A stretch of 64,000 bases of DNA from Fermentimonas sp. (lineage in GTDB: Bacteria > Bacteroidota > Bacteroidia > Bacteroidales > Dysgonomonadaceae), in the NCBI GenBank assembly GCA_015478775.1, contig JADMKP010000007.1:248001-312000 (forward strand), given 5' to 3'. The notes under the pieces are model-generated. The model worked only from the letters and a program-made list of their open reading frames with translations. It did not search any database and was not told the origin of the DNA. The translations under genes and the position numbers were made by a program. This document shows positions 62,963-64,000 of the stretch, piece after piece; positions within the stretch are counted from its first letter, which is position 1, and every line of letters starts with the position of its first letter.

Positions 62963-64000
62963 ATGCAAACAATGGACTCGTTTAATTTTGCCGATAAGAA
63001 GGCATTTGTGCGTGTGGATTTTAATGTTCCACTGGATGAAAACTTCAACATTACAGATGATACTCGTATCCGTGCAGCAGTACCAACGCTTAAGAAAATT
63101 CTTAAAGATGGGGGTAGCGTTATTATCGGATCGCACTTGGGCAGACCCAAAGGTTCAACCGACAAGTTTTCTCTAAAACATATTCTTCCTCGTGTATCTG
63201 AGCTACTTGGTGTTGATGTGCAGTTTGCCGACGATTGTATTGGTGAAGAAACAGAAACAAAAGTTGCCGCTTTACGTGCTGGCGAAGCTCTACTTCTAGA
63301 GAACCTGCGCTTTTATGCAGAAGAAGAAGGCAAGCCACGTCTTTCGGCCGACGCCACTGAAGAAGAAACAGCAAAAGCTAAGAAAGAAGTTAAAGAATCG
63401 CAGAAAGAGTTCACAAAACAATTGGCTTCTTATGCCGATGTATATGTAAATGACGCATTCGGAACAGCTCACCGTGCACACGCCTCTACAGCGTTAATAG
63501 CTGAGCATTTCGACAGCGAGCATAAATTATTTGGATACCTGTTGCAAAACGAAATTACAGCAGTTGAAAAAGTGATGAAAGATACTGCTCGTCCGTTTAC
63601 CGCCATCATGGGTGGTTCAAAAGTATCATCTAAGATAGAGATTATCAAAAACTTACTCGATAAGGTAGACAATCTAATTCTTGCGGGCGGAATGACCTAC
63701 ACATTTGCAAAAGCATCTGGTGGCAACATTGGCAACTCAATAGTTGAAGATGATAAGTTAGAACTTGCAAAAGAACTAGTTGAGATGGCAAAAGAAAAAG
63801 GTGTTAACCTTGTTCTTGCTACCGACGCAAAAATTGCAGATGATTTCTCAAACGATGCAAACACAAAATTTGCTTCAGTAAAAGATATCCCCGAAGGATG
63901 GGAAGGCCTCGATATTGGCGCAGAGTCAGAAAAAGCATTTACAGAAATCATCAAAAACTCAAAAACTATTCTTTGGAACGGACCAGTTGGAGTATTTGAA
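62963..64000 (+). CDS. pgk: Phosphoglycerate kinase (3' end outside window)
   Basis: 346 codons from ATG 62963, open to the window edge. About 70 residues are missing. [15 protein letters not shown] is the 3-phosphoglycerate site, [12 protein letters not shown] and [14 protein letters not shown] are signatures, and [17 protein letters not shown] begins the nucleotide domain. [11 protein letters not shown] is the last visible motif. A charged insertion of about 20 residues ([16 protein letters not shown] and following) precedes the DAFG motif and is usual in Bacteroidales enzymes. It forms ATP and 3-phosphoglycerate in glycolysis. Confidence 0.95.
   Translation, partial: MQTMDSFNFADKKAFVRVDFNVPLDENFNITDDTRIRAAVPTLKKILKDGGSVIIGSHLGRPKGSTDKFSLKHILPRVSELLGVDVQFADDCIGEETETKVAALRAGEALLLENLRFYAEEEGKPRLSADATEEETAKAKKEVKESQKEFTKQLASYADVYVNDAFGTAHRAHASTALIAEHFDSEHKLFGYLLQNEITAVEKVMKDTARPFTAIMGGSKVSSKIEIIKNLLDKVDNLILAGGMTYTFAKASGGNIGNSIVEDDKLELAKELVEMAKEKGVNLVLATDAKIADDFSNDANTKFASVKDIPEGWEGLDIGAESEKAFTEIIKNSKTILWNGPVGVFE

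Overview
The window is a chromosomal stretch from an AT-rich member of the Bacteroidota, most likely order Bacteroidales. The support is: Bacteroidetes-type -7 boxes (TAnnTTTG) in front of many genes and almost no Shine-Dalgarno sequences; a short 286-residue primary sigma factor; a fused MurF-Alr protein; a GSCFA protein; the type IX secretion core (PorP/SprF-GldK-L-M-N); and several families typical of the phylum (DUF4834, DUF5063, TM-AraC regulators). A Dysgonomonadaceae-like organism would fit, but that is a guess. No phage, insertion sequence, CRISPR array or plasmid gene was seen. Almost everything is core genome.

Layout. 1-10.4 kb: end of an unknown exported protein (minus strand), then LemA with two TPM-domain proteins, MiaA, LysA, a membrane glycosyltransferase, an HtrA protease, RpoD and an OmpA-type porin with a long structured leader. 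10.4-16.7 kb (minus strand): MurF-Alr fusion, GSCFA protein, a small-RNA candidate, an RlmI-type methyltransferase, a DEDD exonuclease and a DUF5063 protein. 16.7-25.9 kb: rimP-nusA-infB-ompH-murI-cvpA-psd-pssA-DUF4834, a translation, envelope and phospholipid run that begins with a clear promoter and a terminator-like leader hairpin.

25.9-37 kb is the most interesting part. A PLP-dependent alpha-oxoamine synthase, a translationally coupled threonine-synthase-like PLP enzyme and an SDR reductase match the three steps of sulfonolipid (capnine) base synthesis: cysteate synthase, cysteate acyltransferase and 3-ketocapnine reductase. They lead through a double-VOC protein directly into the type IX secretion operon sprF-gldK-gldL-gldM-gldN. 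Capnine-type lipids have long been linked to gliding in Cytophaga-group bacteria, so the adjacency is suggestive.

37-45.3 kb is a looser, accessory-looking region: a cupin lipoprotein, an esterase that has lost its 5' end and now follows the rhodanese stop codon in frame, two membrane-bound AraC regulators, DUF2024, an outer-membrane barrel and a penicillin-acylase-family lipoprotein. 45.2-56.1 kb (minus strand): tRNA-Val(GAC), a Tat-exported Gfo/Idh oxidoreductase, Ugd, a LolC/E-type permease, RbfA, an O-methyltransferase, pyruvate kinase, AroQ and pyruvate:ferredoxin oxidoreductase, which points to fermentative central metabolism. 56.3-61.6 kb is a trehalose/osmotic module (OtsA-OtsB fusion, MscS channel, GH15 hydrolase). 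The window closes with type I asparaginase and the start of phosphoglycerate kinase.

A genome-scale oddity is that short tandem duplications (units of 11-40 bp, 2-4 copies) sit repeatedly at or just after stop codons in at least eight places. All function calls come from reading the sequence; no database search was possible.
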